From contig JAQSEB010000019.1 of the NCBI GenBank assembly GCA_030063045.1, positions 310,001 through 374,000 on the forward strand: a stretch of 64,000 bases of DNA, written 5' to 3'. This stretch comes from Pratylenchus scribneri (Eukaryota > Nematoda > Chromadorea > Rhabditida > Pratylenchidae). Shown one piece after another: positions 26,701 through 39,100 of the stretch (the first letter of the stretch is position 1; every line of letters starts with the position of its first letter). Below the pieces are notes generated by a model that was not told where the DNA came from, ran no database searches, and was given only the letters and a program-made list of their open reading frames with translations. The translations under genes were made by a program, and so were the position numbers.

Positions 26701-28341
26701 CGCACCAATTTCCGGCAATCTCGCCCATTGATATTCATCCGAAAAATTAGTCATAGTCTTGCATTTTGATAGCTCGCCTGATGTGTCAATGCAGGCTCTA
26801 AAAAATTTAATAAATTTTTTATTTTTTAATTAATTTAATTATAATTTAGCTAAATAAAACTAATGGCAAAAGTATAAAAATGCCATTGAAATGAGATTGC
26901 CTGGAGAAAATGGGCTTATCAATTATTAAGGAATTTAGGACATTTCTGTTTTAAACTCGCCTCCATTTTTGGCCATCAAAGAAAACAATGCAATCTGCGA
27001 TTGGGCCCAAGTCCTCTCCGTACAAGTCAAATTCCTTCAAAAGATCATGCTGATAATGGAGATCTTGAAGCCATTTTTTGTCTGACTGAAATTAAAATAA
27101 TAGAAAAAAAATTATTTTGAATTTGCTATTTTTACCGAGATCCCCTCAATTTTTGATTCCCTTTCAATTTTGCTCCAGACATCACTTACTGCGGCAGCAT
27201 GTTGTCCAATCCAAAATTTTGCCTTCCTTTCATCCTTTTTATTAATAAAATTTTTAAAAATTTCAACTACCAACGCTTACTTCGAGCAATCCTTCCGAAT
27301 ATATTAGTTCATAAATTGGCTTAATCCCCAAATGAAAATCGCCGCTGGGATTGCTCCAATTTGAAGGGATCTGAAATTTTTTATGAATTTTACATTTATC
27401 AATTTTGACTTGTCCTGCACAAAATTTAAAAAGCTTTAAGATAAAATGCAAAATTATAAAAAAAGTAGAAAAAATTTGTGCCTACAAGGCGCGTCTTCAA
27501 AGTCCAAAATAATTTATTTTAAAGAATATACGATATAACTTTCACTTTCAATTTTGATGGATAATTTTGATTTTTCCGATTTTTTGACTCACTTTTAACT
27601 TTCGCCCACTCAATCCCATCAAAATTCCTTCATCATTGGCATATCTTACAACGGAACAATCGACCCAACCAGCACCGGTCATATCTCGGCAATCCACTAA
27701 TTTCGGGCGCCCATCGGAAGTTTTCTTTTAAAAAATTTGTAATTATGAAAATTATTTTGCTTAGGAAGATTTATGGAAAAAGGGAAAAAGTGGAATAAAA
27801 TTAAAAATTTTGAAGAAAAAATTTGCCCAGGGGAAAATTTCTGAATTTTTGATGGGTCTTTTCAGTTTACAAAATCATGTATAAGCGAATTCAAATATTG
27901 ATAAAACCAAAAAATTTTAAAAGTTCAGCCCTAAAGACATGAATTTTTTATGTTAATGACAAAAAAATTCATAAAGATACAGACAGACCTGCATTCCCAA
28001 CATTCCCGGGTCAACGCCCGTGTCGAGGATGGCAATGAGCACGCCACGGCCATCGCATTCTGGATATTTTTGCAGGAAATCATTCTATTGTAAATTTTGA
28101 TGATTTTAAAAAAAATTTCAAAAAAAATTACCAATTTGGATTGACGTTTTGGGATTTTCTCATCAGAGTGAAGATCCATTCGGTGAAATTTTTTGAAGAA
28201 AATTTTCACGAAAATGTGTGAAATCATCACCAAAATGGCCAAACCAATTACAGCCACTATTGCCGTAGGCAAAAGCAAATCCATTTGAAGAATTTTTTTT
28301 AGGAAATTTGATGTTTGTAAAAGCTTAAATAAGAGAGACAT
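19896..28341 (-). CDS. tpp-2: Tripeptidyl-peptidase II (subtilisin-family serine peptidase)
   Basis: Giant cytosolic peptidase family that removes tripeptides from N-termini downstream of the proteasome. Twenty-three exons join in frame from 28132-28341 to 19896-20120, about 1144 residues (human about 1250). Catalytic Asp is in [10 protein letters not shown] (about residue 91), His in HGSHVANVL (about 309), the oxyanion Asn in TSAGNNGPA (about 408) and Ser in DGTSISSPN (about 496). [19 protein letters not shown] and the C-terminal helical region ([22 protein letters not shown]) also fit TPP2. Two oddities. The N-terminus adds about 70 residues with a hydrophobic segment ([18 protein letters not shown], about 22-44). 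The region between the subtilisin fold and the beta-rich domain is about 200 residues shorter than in human. One join (24003 to 23551) needs a non-consensus GTTTGA donor; the next exon otherwise falls out of frame. The intron after KW (donor at 26960) is GC-AG. A 45-base intron lies at about 22084-22131. Confidence 0.93.
20725..20754. repeat. (AT)n microsatellite in a TPP2 intron
   Basis: About fifteen uninterrupted AT dinucleotides within the intron 20509-20949. Confidence 0.95.
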
Positions 28342-30657
28342 TTAATTAAATGTTAAATATTGAGTAATAAATAAAGCAAGAAAAATTTTGTGAACATGAA
28401 AGGTTGTGAAGGAGTTAAATGAATTTTATGAAATTGGATTTATTTATAATGAAAAAACGAGGTTGACAGGTCATTTTTCAGCATTTTAATGAGCAATAAA
28501 TTTGTCACAAATTTTTTAGCAATTGGCCAATTTTTAGGATATTTTTAATGCTCGGAAACAACCAATATTTAATTTGAAATGATTTTTAAATGGGAATTAT
28601 TTGGTGACAATACCAACTGCCACCAACCTGTTGATAAAGGAAATGATGGGGAGGGGCAAGACAGGGGGTGAAATTGACTAAAGGTGAAATCACGGAAGTT
28701 TGGAATGAATGGCCAAACGCGCCTCCCCCTTACAATTTACTGAAATAAAATGGTGTTTTTGCCCCATCCACCCATTTCGGCTTTTCCCCCTTTTGGCCAC
28801 CGTTGCCCAACACAATAGATGCTGCTTCAATGAACTGCCTGGATAAAAATTTGTTGGATGGAGAAGTGAAGGGTGGATGATTGCTGTCAGTAAAGGAAAA
28901 ATACCAGCAGCAGCAGGTGGCTGGAATGAAAGGAAAGAAGAGAAAACAAAACCCATTCAATCCTGATCGGATCGTGCCATTTTCTTTATGGCAATTATTG
29001 GCTCAGCAAGAATATTAAAATGGGTGAAAAGAAATGTAAATCAAATCAAAATAAGGATTCGCTTTGCGCCATCCCCAAATCAAAAGTGAATGGAATGTGA
29101 AAAGGGACACTTCAGCTTTTGATCATTGGCCAAATAATTCGGCCAAAAAATTTGAAGATTTAATGATTTGAGAAGAAGTGGCAAATGGGGTACAAAATTA
29201 CATCCCACCTTCCTTTCCTATGACATTCCATATCGATCCTTCTTTTTCACCTAAAAATATATTTTCCAATCCACCTATTAATTCCCATACTTTTCCCCAT
29301 TTTCCATTTCCATTGATTTGGCCACAGCCTCTGCTTTGTATACCAAAGCCGACCAAATGGTCGATGTCGATGTGTTGACGCATTCTTTTTCATTTCATTC
29401 ACAACTTGGGTGGTCAATTTTATTGGAGAAATTGATTGAAAAAAAGAAAATTACTCATTTTTTATTTATTGATGGATAAATTAATTGAAAACAATTATTT
29501 TCAAATATGATATTATATTATATTTAATAATGAATATATATGAATAGGATGATAAAATAGATAATTTAAAATTTGGGGATTAATTTCAATATTTCTCCAA
29601 AAGTCGAAAATATTGGTGCATCGGAGAAATTCTGGGATTTCTTCGAAGGATTAATTCTCATTCCCAAAAATATCCATTGGCCATCATTCATTTGATTAGC
29701 ATTTACTTCTCAATATTTCTAATTTGTTGTTACCGTAATCTTCTTCCAACTACAAAAATTTAATTCTTAATATTTAATCCTATAAAAGTGGTAAACTTTC
29801 AAATTGCATTTCATTCCAACAATTTTAAACTTGTTCAAATTTTTATTTCCCTAATTGGACTTGATTTTGTTAAATTCCACTCTTTCGATTTTTCACTTTT
29901 ATTTTCCAATTCCCTAATAAAGCATAATTTAGGCAGTCGGCAAATTTATCGCTAGATAACTGATTGATTACATGGGTGAAATGCAAATACTTATTTTACT
30001 ATGCCTTTTTTAGTTGTATTTTTCATATATTGGATTGCTTTTACCAAAAAGTTGGATTATTATTATTAAGAACGGCAGGTGTAACTTGTTTGGGGATATA
30101 GTTTGATGAGATTATTTTAATCCTTTTCACCTGTCTTATAAGTTAAATGAATTTATATTGAATTTCAATATCATTTTTTTTTATTTCGGTTGAATATTTT
30201 TTAGTGCCATTGGGCTCTACAAAAAGCGCTATAATTTGTACAAAAATGTCAACATATAACAGAGTTAGACCTCAAAATTATGTAAATTTTTGGGTCTTCG
30301 AAAATTAGAATCCTCGATACTTCTAAATTGAAATAATTTTTTAAATATAGAAATATAAAAATTTAAATTAATATTGGATGGAAATAATATTCAATCAATT
30401 GTTCAAAAATTTTTTAAAAATCAACAACAATGAAGCGGTCGATCGACCCAATTTTTTTCCAAAAAAAATGTTTAAAATAAATTGTTTATATTTATTAAAA
30501 AAACGTATATTTAAATTATTTTTTAAATATTCAAGATAAAATATTAAAATTAATAATTAATAATTTTAAAAATACAAATAATAGATAGCCTCATTATTAA
30601 TTAAAATTTAAAATGGCATATTTTTAAAATAAATAATATTATAAAATTATAAATTCT
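28342..30657. other. Intergenic stretch, no supported gene
   Basis: No exon chain found on either strand. The part before about 29400 is richer in GC and pyrimidine runs; the rest is very AT-rich. About 30205-30315 resembles the segment at 50148-50260 (TGGGCTCTACAAAAAGCGCT, then AACAGAGTTAGAC), so it is a dispersed repeat. A short block near 30428-30455 (GAAGCGGTCGATCGACCCAA) nearly matches 40573-40600 inside the LRR receptor first exon. Confidence 0.55.
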
Positions 30658-31963
30658 TTATCCCAATTCCAATAATGGCCTCTTCAATTCCATTTGCCGT
30701 TCCATTTTTTGACTTAAATTGGAAAAGAAATATAATTTTCAAAAAATATATTTGTTACCTTTTTTCAATATTAGATGGAAATGGTCGACGAAATTGATGT
30801 GGGGAAGAATGGATGATTTTTGGCACATTTGTTTGAGGAATATTTATGCCAATCATTTCCTCATTTTTATTGAATAAATCTGAATTTATTCAATAATAAA
30901 TATTTAATTTTGTTAAATTCACTGGATTTTGTCCTTTTTATTCTTGTCGGTCTCATCATTTGCTGAATTGTTTCCAATATTTTATAGACCAAAAATAGCA
31001 AAATTGCAACAATCACAATTTCCAAAACAATAAAAATTGCAATGTAGAAGAGAAAAGAGGGGAACTAAATTTAGTTTAGTGCTTTAATAAATTTAAATTT
31101 TTGGAAATATTAATTTACCCAAAAATGACTGAATTTAACCAAAATCTTTCGTATCGAAAATAATTTTTTATAACTTAGTCTTAGCAAGGTGTCAGTGCTT
31201 ATTACTCCTAGGTTTAGAGCCAAGAAGGCTATTAGTCCTAATTTAGGGATAAAGTTGTTTGGGGCGTGAGCTAGTTTTAGGATCTCGCCCCGAACCTTCG
31301 CCAGAGGTCTAAAACCCCCCCCCCCCCCCCAATGGCCCAATAAATGGGATAATATGGAAGGCAAATCAACTTTAAATTATTCTTTATTAATTGTGCGGAA
31401 AATATGATGAAAATGTGCACGATAAAAATAAAAAGACATTTAGGAGAGGAAAAAGGGTGGTTTTAATAAGACAGATTGCGGCAATATTTGATTGATAGGA
31501 TGACATGTGATTTGATTATGCAAAAAGTGGGGGTACAGTAGGATGAATTGGAAGGCCTTTAAGCATTATTGGCATTGACAAAGGGTTTATTGCTTACAGA
31601 TATGGTAGGAATCCTAAAAAAGACTGTTGGCCAAGTAATATGGCCACAAAAATATTACTTTTTCGACCCAAAAAGATTTTAGGTAAATTCAGTAATTTAG
31701 TAATTTTTAGGGTAAATTAATTCACTCCCAATCCCAATTTTTATTTCCTCAACCTGCACAATAATTTGGTCAAAATCGTCACGAACTTTTGCCACATCCT
31801 TTCTTGCCCCTTTCAACAATGAATCAAAAACATTCAATGGGGCATCCACTCGGCCAGTCACATTTTCCATATTCCGGTAGAATTTATACAAAACTTTGCT
31901 CATTTGTCCAATTGTCCGTCGAATATCCTCAATTTCTTTGTCCACTTTGATTGATGATGCCAT
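30658..31963 (-). CDS. Small single-pass membrane protein, family unknown
   Basis: Four exons (31754-31963, 30923-31064, 30759-30879, 30658-30712) give 175 residues in consistent phase. The N-terminal 70 residues are charged and helix-prone (EIEDIRRTIGQMSKVLYKFY). Exon 2 codes one strong membrane segment (FYIAIFIVLEIVIVAILLFL) followed by basic residues (RPTRIKRTK). The C-terminal tail is polar and ends in KRPLLELG. There is no signal peptide, so it could be anchored with either topology. I do not recognise the family. Intron 1 (31065-31753) holds a TTAA-flanked MITE. Confidence 0.7.
31114..31716. mobile_element. TTAA-flanked MITE, 603 bp
   Basis: Starts TTTACCC and ends GGGTAAA, flanked on both sides by TTAA (31110-31113, 31717-31720). 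The imperfect inverted repeats run about 70 bases; left TGACTGAATTTAACCAAAAT pairs with right ATTTTAGGTAAATTCAGTAA. The same termini and flanks occur at 41535-41737. A TTAA target duplication is typical of piggyBac-like or Kolobok-like transposition, but the terminal bases do not settle which. It contains a C run at about 31315-31330. Confidence 0.75.
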
Positions 31964-34706
31964 TTTAATTTTCTCTGAAAATTATTAATTAATGGCAAAA
32001 TAGAAATTGACAAAAAAAAGTATTGAAAATAACGAAAAAGGGTACTTCTTAATTATCTGTGTGCAGATTTGAAGCAATTTTTGTTCATATTTGATTGTAA
32101 AACGATGAAATAACATCATTTTAGGGTTGACCAATTTTGGGGTAATTTAACGACTAACATAATTTTTGGGGATGGAAAAATCTGCAGGTAGATAGTACAT
32201 AAGTACCGAAAAAAATTATTGAAAATGGTGATGATTATAGTGTTCAATGGTTTGTCCCAGACCCCAAACCCTTACCAAATCGATATATCTAATCAAACGC
32301 ATCGATTTTGTGTATAATTTAATTTAACATGGTTTGATAAAAAATTAAGGATATTAAACCGTTTAAACTATCTTTGAGTTTTTGGTTTAAAATCTATATT
32401 TAAAATTGACTAATAATAATAAGTAAAACTAGGTTCTAAATCTGTTGATTGGGTACATATTTTGGGGTGTACTGGGATAAAACATTGAACTGTTCTAAAA
32501 CCATTGTCTCTAAATATTTTAAATTTTATTATTTTATAATAAATTAATGGAATTTTATGGGAATGAGGGAATAGGATTGTGTGCAAATATAAATAATATG
32601 GAGGAGGAAACTATTTTTGAATCCAATTCTCGATGTGCATTTTCTCTTCCTCCTTTTCTTTCATTCATTCTTCCCCTCATCGTTTTGTACAAATCGAGAA
32701 TGTTTGGCCAAAATTGGGTGAGGGAAGAATCAACGCGGAGTGGCGGCCTCACCCTTTTAAGCCTTCAAATCGGCCTTCTTTCTTATATTTTTATCGTCCC
32801 CGCGTCCAATCCATTTCCCTCTCTTCTTTATGCCCTTTTAATGATGATGATGAAGCGAGGCCAAACAAAAATATTTTCTTATTTGTTTTATAAAATGGAA
32901 TGGAAAAATGGCAAATATGAATCAGAAGAGATTAAATTTTTTTACATAATTAGCACTAAATTATTTCCGCCTATTTGCCCAAATTTAATTCTGCCTGTTT
33001 GCCCAAATTTAATTCCGCCTATTTGCCCCAATTTAATTCTGCCTGTTTGCCCCAATTTAATTCCGCCTATTTGCCCAAATTTAATTCCGCCTGTTTGCCC
33101 AAATTTAATTCTGCCTGTTTGCCCAAATTTAATTCTGCCTGTTTGCCCAAATTTAATTCTGCCTGTTTGCCCAAATTTAATTCTGCCTGTTTGCCCAAAT
33201 TTAATTCTGCCTGTTTGCCCTAATTTAATTCCGCCTATTTGCCCAAATTTAATTCTGCCTGTTTGCCCAAATTTAATTCCGCCTGTTTGCCCAAATTTAA
33301 TTCTGCCTATTTCCCCCAATTTAATTCTGCCTATTTCCCCCAATTTAATTCTGCCTATTTCCCCCAATTTAATTCTGCCTATTTGCCCCAATTTAATTCC
33401 GCCTATTTCCCCCAATTTAATTCTGCCTATTTGCCCAAATTTAATTCCGCCTATTTGCCCCAATTTAATTCCGCCAGAAAAGAAAATGAAAAATAATAAT
33501 GGATTAGGACATTTGGAATATTTATTTATGCTGAAACGACTGACAAATTCTATTTCAGGCCTAGAGATGAGGAAGACCGGTTGGCGGCAAAAGATCAGAG
33601 AGAGGAGGCAACTGAAAAAGTGAAGGATTTTCCACTTAAAATTTGGAAAATAACAAACATAAAAATAAGAGTGAATATTTGCATAAACAATCTAAAAATA
33701 AATAGTAGAAATATTATTTTTGAGAAACAGTATAATTTAAATAGGATTTAATTTTATTTTAGATGAATTGAATTTGATTAATTTACGTTTCCAATTTTAT
33801 TAATGTCCAGGAAATTATTAAATCAATAAATTTTTACGATGTTTTAAAAATCTAAAAAGCATTTTGAATGTAATTATTATAAAATAATATATGTTTCAAT
33901 CGATTCTGATTTCAGCATTCTCTCTAGTTATGGTACAGCGTTGATGTACTTACCAAATTCAAAAATTATATATCCGCGTAAGATAGGATAGACTTTAATC
34001 CACTATCCTGACAGTAAAAATCATTTATTTTCTTGTTATCCAGAGTTCCAGAGTCACTTGCCCATCATCTCATCCATTCTAGGCCTATTCCAAATATAAA
34101 TAAAATTATTTATAATTTTCCTTTGAGCATTGCGATTATAATTACAGAATCTGTTCTATAATCCAAATCATAATCAACTAATACACAAATTTTGGAGTGT
34201 GTTCCATTATATTGTAAGATATACGAAAATCAAAAAAAAAAGATTGATGAATGGAAAAGGACCTTTAAAGATTAAAATTGTCATTTAAATATAATCAGAC
34301 TAAATGGAATCTATCTTCGGCATAAATTAAAATCTTTAATCATCAGTAGATTTGGAGACAAAGAAAATGCGAACATCAAATTTCCAATTCATAAAATTAT
34401 AAATTTTAAAATTAATTGACAATGAGATCAAAAATTGCCTAGAGAAAATCGTGCTGATGGAATTCATTGTCGTTGTTATTATTTTTTTTCTGTTTATTTC
34501 CAAATTCAGTAAAGAGATTTTAAATGCAGTTAAAAATGAATTATTCAAACAATTTTATTAATTTCAACCTTCATTCGTTAATTTAATTATTTTAAAACTT
34601 TTTAAGTCATTAAATTTTGAATTTTTAACACAACAAATCTATCACAATCATCAAAGTCTTTTCAAAATTTTCCTCCAATATTTATTTCAAAACTCAATCC
34701 AACAAA
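31964..34706. other. Intergenic stretch with satellite, no supported gene
   Basis: Contains the second 24-bp satellite array. About 32237-32400 carries a dispersed repeat end (GGTTTGTCCCAGACCCCAAA) also seen at 53165-53383. The open frame that runs 32547-33623 is mostly satellite and is not called as a gene. Confidence 0.55.
32960..33473. repeat. 24-bp satellite, locus 2 (about 21 copies)
   Basis: Same unit and orientation as the array at 16404-16965. The predominant variant here is TTTGCCCAAATTTAATTCTG followed by CCTG, with a run of TTTCCCCCAATTT units near 33310-33410. Both loci are intergenic. Blocks of like variants show local homogenisation. Confidence 0.95.
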
Positions 34707-35860
34707 ATGACTGGCGATGAAAATACTGTGGATCTACCGGATTTGATGAGGTAAAATACTAAAATTAGAAAAAATACAACAGTATACTTTACCACAGGGT
34801 TTTGCCAGATGTACTTTTTTAAAAGATTTGTACTTTTTTTGACTTTGGTGTACTTTATGTATTTTTTTTCACAAAATAATGAAAAAAATGATAAAATTTT
34901 TCGCTGCGCGGCTATTTTTGGCTTAAATTTTTGTTTATGGCTCGAAAAAATATAAAAATTTCTTTTCAAAAACACGTGATCTAAGTTCTGGATGAACACC
35001 AGTTGTTCATTTATGATAAAAAAACATAATAAAAATTTTAATCAATTTATATTAGCTAAAATCTGGCAATCCTGCTTTACCATGTAATTTAAATTTTTAT
35101 TGAATGCAATTTTATAAATTCCCAATTTTGTTTCAGCAATTCAATCTATACAAAGTTGGAAACGATGCCAATGGATAATGCCGGATATCCAGGCCAAATA
35201 GAAAATCTGGCAAATAGGCAACCGTTCAAAATATTTAGATTTAATTCTATCCAATCTCATTCAGATTTTCATCAAAAAGTCCACCTTCATTCCAAGCGGA
35301 ACAACCAAAACAATTGGGACCTTTTGGTGGAGGTAAAAATTTTATTATTGGAGCTAATAAGCGTTTAAGCTAAGTATTTTATTTGAAGATGGCCCGCGAC
35401 AATTGCAACAATATTGCGAAGGCGGCACAGTCGTTGGGCCGCAAAATCAAGGCGAAGTCAAATTAACTCGGAGACAAAAGAAACGTCGTGCTCAAAAAAG
35501 TAGTCCTAAATGGATTGCCATAAGAGAAGCCAATATAAAAAAGCATCAAGAGAATATGAAAAAGCATCAAGAGGCCATTAAGAAAAAACAGGCCTATGCA
35601 CAAAAGTAATAGAAAATTTCATTTAAATAAAATAAAATTATTATAGTCATACTAATAATATTGGTAAAGAAGCAATCAAAGCAGAGAATATTGAAATTGA
35701 ATACAATTCGGAAATAATTGGTGAATGTTTTAATTTTTTATAATTATATTATTTATTAGTTCCAGCACCAAAAATTGAACCAAAAGAGGCCATTGTGAAA
35801 CAGGAACAAACCGGGCCGGTATGCAAAGAAAATTTTAACAACGGGTTCCATGTTAAATGA
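34707..35860 (+). CDS. Unknown charged protein; last exon truncated by a MITE
   Basis: Six exons in frame: 34707-34750, 35137-35223, 35265-35332, 35389-35605, 35647-35720, 35760-35860; 196 residues. It begins MTGDENTVDLPDLMSN. The middle is Gln/Pro/Gly-rich (SFQAEQPKQLGPFGG), followed by a strongly basic helix-prone stretch (LTRRQKKRRAQK and repeats of KKHQE(N/A)). The end is acidic (KAENIEIEYNSE) with a VKQE that fits the sumoylation consensus. A nuclear role is conceivable, but I recognise no family. Intron 2 is only 41 bases. After EQTGP the reading frame enters a 223-bp inverted-repeat element and stops at 35858. Beyond the element the frame resumes (RWQQLKFEKNEMNFEYIH) to a stop at 36102-36104, so the pre-insertion protein probably ended there. 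Exon 4 is also open to a TAA at 35607. Confidence 0.7.
34795..35074. mobile_element. hAT-like MITE (280 bp), second copy
   Basis: Ends CAGGGTTTTGCCAGAT and ATCTGGCAATCCTG (inverted, small indel), flanked by a perfect 8-bp duplication CTTTACCA (34787-34794 and 35075-35082). It contains one inverted copy of the CGCTGCGCGGCTATTTTTGG motif that is tandemly repeated in the element at 6759-7028, so the two are related. It lies in intron 1 of the host gene. Confidence 0.9.
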
Positions 35861-36041
35861 CAATGTGAATAGAGAATAGAACCCGTTGTAACTGCAAAGA
35901 ACATTGTTAACAATGAATACAAGGGAAAGTTGATTGTCAACTGACAACCAACTCTTACGATGCCTCGGACCAGGGTTCGTTGTTAAATGACAACGAACAA
36001 CGAACCCGTTGTTAAATAACCTTACAATTCTCTTTGCATAC
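35819..36041. mobile_element. MITE (223 bp) inserted in a coding exon
   Basis: Inverted termini GTATGCAAAGAAAATT and AATTCTCTTTGCATAC. The inside folds on itself (AACAACGGGTT against AACCCGTTGTT; TTGATTGTCAACTGACAACC). Flanks GGGCCG on the left and GGGCCC on the right suggest a short imperfect target duplication. It has no coding capacity. It splits the last exon of the 34707 gene. Confidence 0.8.
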
Positions 36042-36104
36042 GGGCCCCGATGGCAACAATTGAAATTTGAGAAGAACGAGATGAACTTTGAATATATTCA
36101 CTAA

Positions 36105-39100
36105 TTTAATTTTCAAGAATTCCTACATTTTTATAATTATTTTGATATATTTATGTTTTTAATTTTATAAACAAAACAACAAACAAAATTCAATTTAATT
36201 TAAAAAAATTAATCTTATTTTGGCATATTTTTGCATCAAATTTATTTGGGTCATTTCTTCAAAGAAAGTGAAATTATTTCTTCAATTTTCCATTTGCAAA
36301 TTTTTCCACCAAAATGCCTTTTATGGTTTATGGCCACTGCACATATTTAAAAGGCAAAATCGTGAAGTAAATTTTCATTCTTATTCTAAAGTTGCCATTT
36401 TCTTCAAACTTTGTTCTTTTCTTCTGCAATTTAATTTTATTTGATAAAATTATTATTTCTGCTTTAAAAGGAATTTAATTGGACGAAAATAAATAAATAA
36501 ATTTAAAAATGCTAAAATTTCATTTTCGGCCAAACAATAAATAATAGGTTGATGTGATGAGTGATGACCCCAAATGAATGAGAATTAGCACATTGTAAGG
36601 CAATTTTGACAAAATTTGTTTGTCACTTTGGTAGCCAATTAATGTTGAAGGGAGGATGAATTTGGAGGGTAAGAGAGAGGGGGAATTAGTGCTGCTGATT
36701 GGTTTCCTCCATTTTTATGTTTTGTTGCCAATTATTCATCAGCAGTAGCCAAAACATTAATCCCCAAATTGGCTGATGCCCAAAAGCCAATTTGTCAATT
36801 CTCACATTTTTTGACAATTCAATTCAAAAATATAATTCAAAGAATTGAATGGATGAATAGGGCCTTGATTTTGACCAAAAGAGAAGTTATGAAAAACACA
36901 AAAACGATGGATATAACTTTGAAATGGCCACAAAATTAAGAAAAATGAGGATAAAGCCCAGAGTCAAAATGGCCTCCTCCCCTTCTTCACAATTTTTCCA
37001 TCCATTCAACATTCACCCATCCAAAATGCTCCAAAGGGCGGTTAATCCAATTTCCTTGACTCGTTTATCCTCCCTTCATCCCCCTTTCCCTTCCCCTTTT
37101 CGTCCGTTTCCGCTCAAGCGCCGCTTATCCGGACGATTCTCCTTCATCCATCCATCCATTCTCGTCTTCCTTCCTTTCTTCCCAATTTTCATCCTCATTC
37201 CCCAATTCCAGCCCAAATTCACAAAATGGCCGGCTAATTTCATTCCCCATCCCGGGAAAAGGAAATGTCCCTTTTGGGCATGCAAAAAGCAAGCAAAATT
37301 GAAAAAGGAAGGGCAAAGGCACAAATATGCCAGAATTCCCTAATTTTGGACTTTTATTAAAATTTTGAATCAATTCGATTTATTTTTTTCTAATAAACTC
37401 CACACTGTTCTTAAATGTTCCATTATATAGTTCACACTTCACATACTCCATAAAATAATTAGAAATTGTTTTATTTAATCATTTTCCAATGAGTAATTTC
37501 GAATATTCACCACAAATATTAGAATTCATATTGTCCAATTTGCCAAATTTTCATATGCCAATATAAATTCAAAACATTCCCATCAAAATGACCAGTACCC
37601 AGAAGTGAGTACTGAAATAAAGCCATATGTTAAAAATCCAAAATTACTCTAGAAAAATTTATTCAGAAATTTTGATAAATTAATAATATTATATTAGCCA
37701 TTTTAGAATTTATAAACTGCTTAGATTCTCGAAATTTAAAGTTGATGAAAATTTTCCTATATTATTGACTATTGCGAGAATACCTAATTGTCAAGTAAAT
37801 GGCAGCAATTAAAGGATTATTAGGAAGAGAATTTTGTTGGAATTAGTATTTTGGAGGCATATGAATAGGTCATTTCCACACTTGAATGCATTTTAATACT
37901 ACAAAATAGAAAACTCAATTTATTTCTTTAATTCTTTGTGGTCAAATTTTCATTTGTGGCTTTTCTCCTTGAATGAGCAAAATTATAAAACTCATTTGCT
38001 TCCCCTCCCTCATTTGCCCATCAAAAATTGGCCAACATCAAAATGAGAAGACACCTGTCAAGTGGCCAATGTGGGCCCCCGCGGCACTCATTCCATTCCC
38101 TTTTGCTTTCCTTCCACAAATGACTTTTCCCTTTCGGTCAAGCTTTTCCTCCTCCTTTTCTATTTATTCCTTTGGAGATTGGCCAAGCAAAAAAGCCATT
38201 AGGCCCCCAAAAATATTTTTATTTATTTGAAGTCAAAACTTTGCCAGAAGGGATAATATTTATTCATCAAATCAGTAAATATATTAATAAGGCCAATTCG
38301 CGATTGTCCGATACGCATATTTGACGGTTCAGGGCTTGTCAATTCGGAGAATAGACTCATTCTACCAGAAGGGTCCATTTAGTTTAAGAAATTTCATAAA
38401 CCAGAGATATGATTATCTAAAGAAGTTGAACCGTTGTTTAAACTTGAACCGTTTCTGATTTATAATTTTTATTTATTAAGCCATAATACAGGCTTGCTGA
38501 AAATGAAATTTCCTAAACTAATTTAAATTAAATTGATTCTGACAAGACAAGTCGAATGAGCCTATTCTCCAATATTCACCAAATTATTAAGCGAATTGGT
38601 AGTAGAAATATACTTTAAAATAATTATCTAAATTTGATGCAAATTTGACAATGATGGAGGAGTGATAGCCGTGGGAAATGGGAATGGCCATGGCCACTCC
38701 ACCCAATCCACAATGACCCCTCCATCCTATTCTCAATTGCCACCGCATTTTCAGCTTATAAAAAGGAATTTGCTGGCTGAGAATTCGGAAGGAATGAAAG
38801 CGGAAAGGTTTTGGTTGGGTCATTTTCAGTCCACCCTTCCCCCTCCCCCCTTTATGCTTCAGTGCCAAATGCCAATGCCCACCTCCCGACAATTTTTCAT
38901 TTCTCAAAGATATAATCTTCTCTCCCCTAACCCAAATGACCATTGTGAATTGGCCTTTGGTCGCCATTGGCCATTAAATCTTCACGCCATCAAAATATTT
39001 TTCCTATTTTATCAAAATATTTATTTTGAAATTTTAATAATTCTTGTTTAATTTTTTATTTTATATTTTTACAATTTTAATAATAATTTTAATGATATGC

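Noticed and set aside
32547..33623. 358-codon plus-strand open frame
   Set aside because: About half is the 24-bp satellite, and the remainder is low-complexity with no domain and no orthologue-like features.
34336..34548. Small minus-strand gene
   Set aside because: AT-driven hydrophobic composition, no splice partners or signal peptide pattern.
36924..37343. 139-codon plus-strand open frame
   Set aside because: Composition follows a pyrimidine-rich tract, with no splice partners and no recognisable motif.
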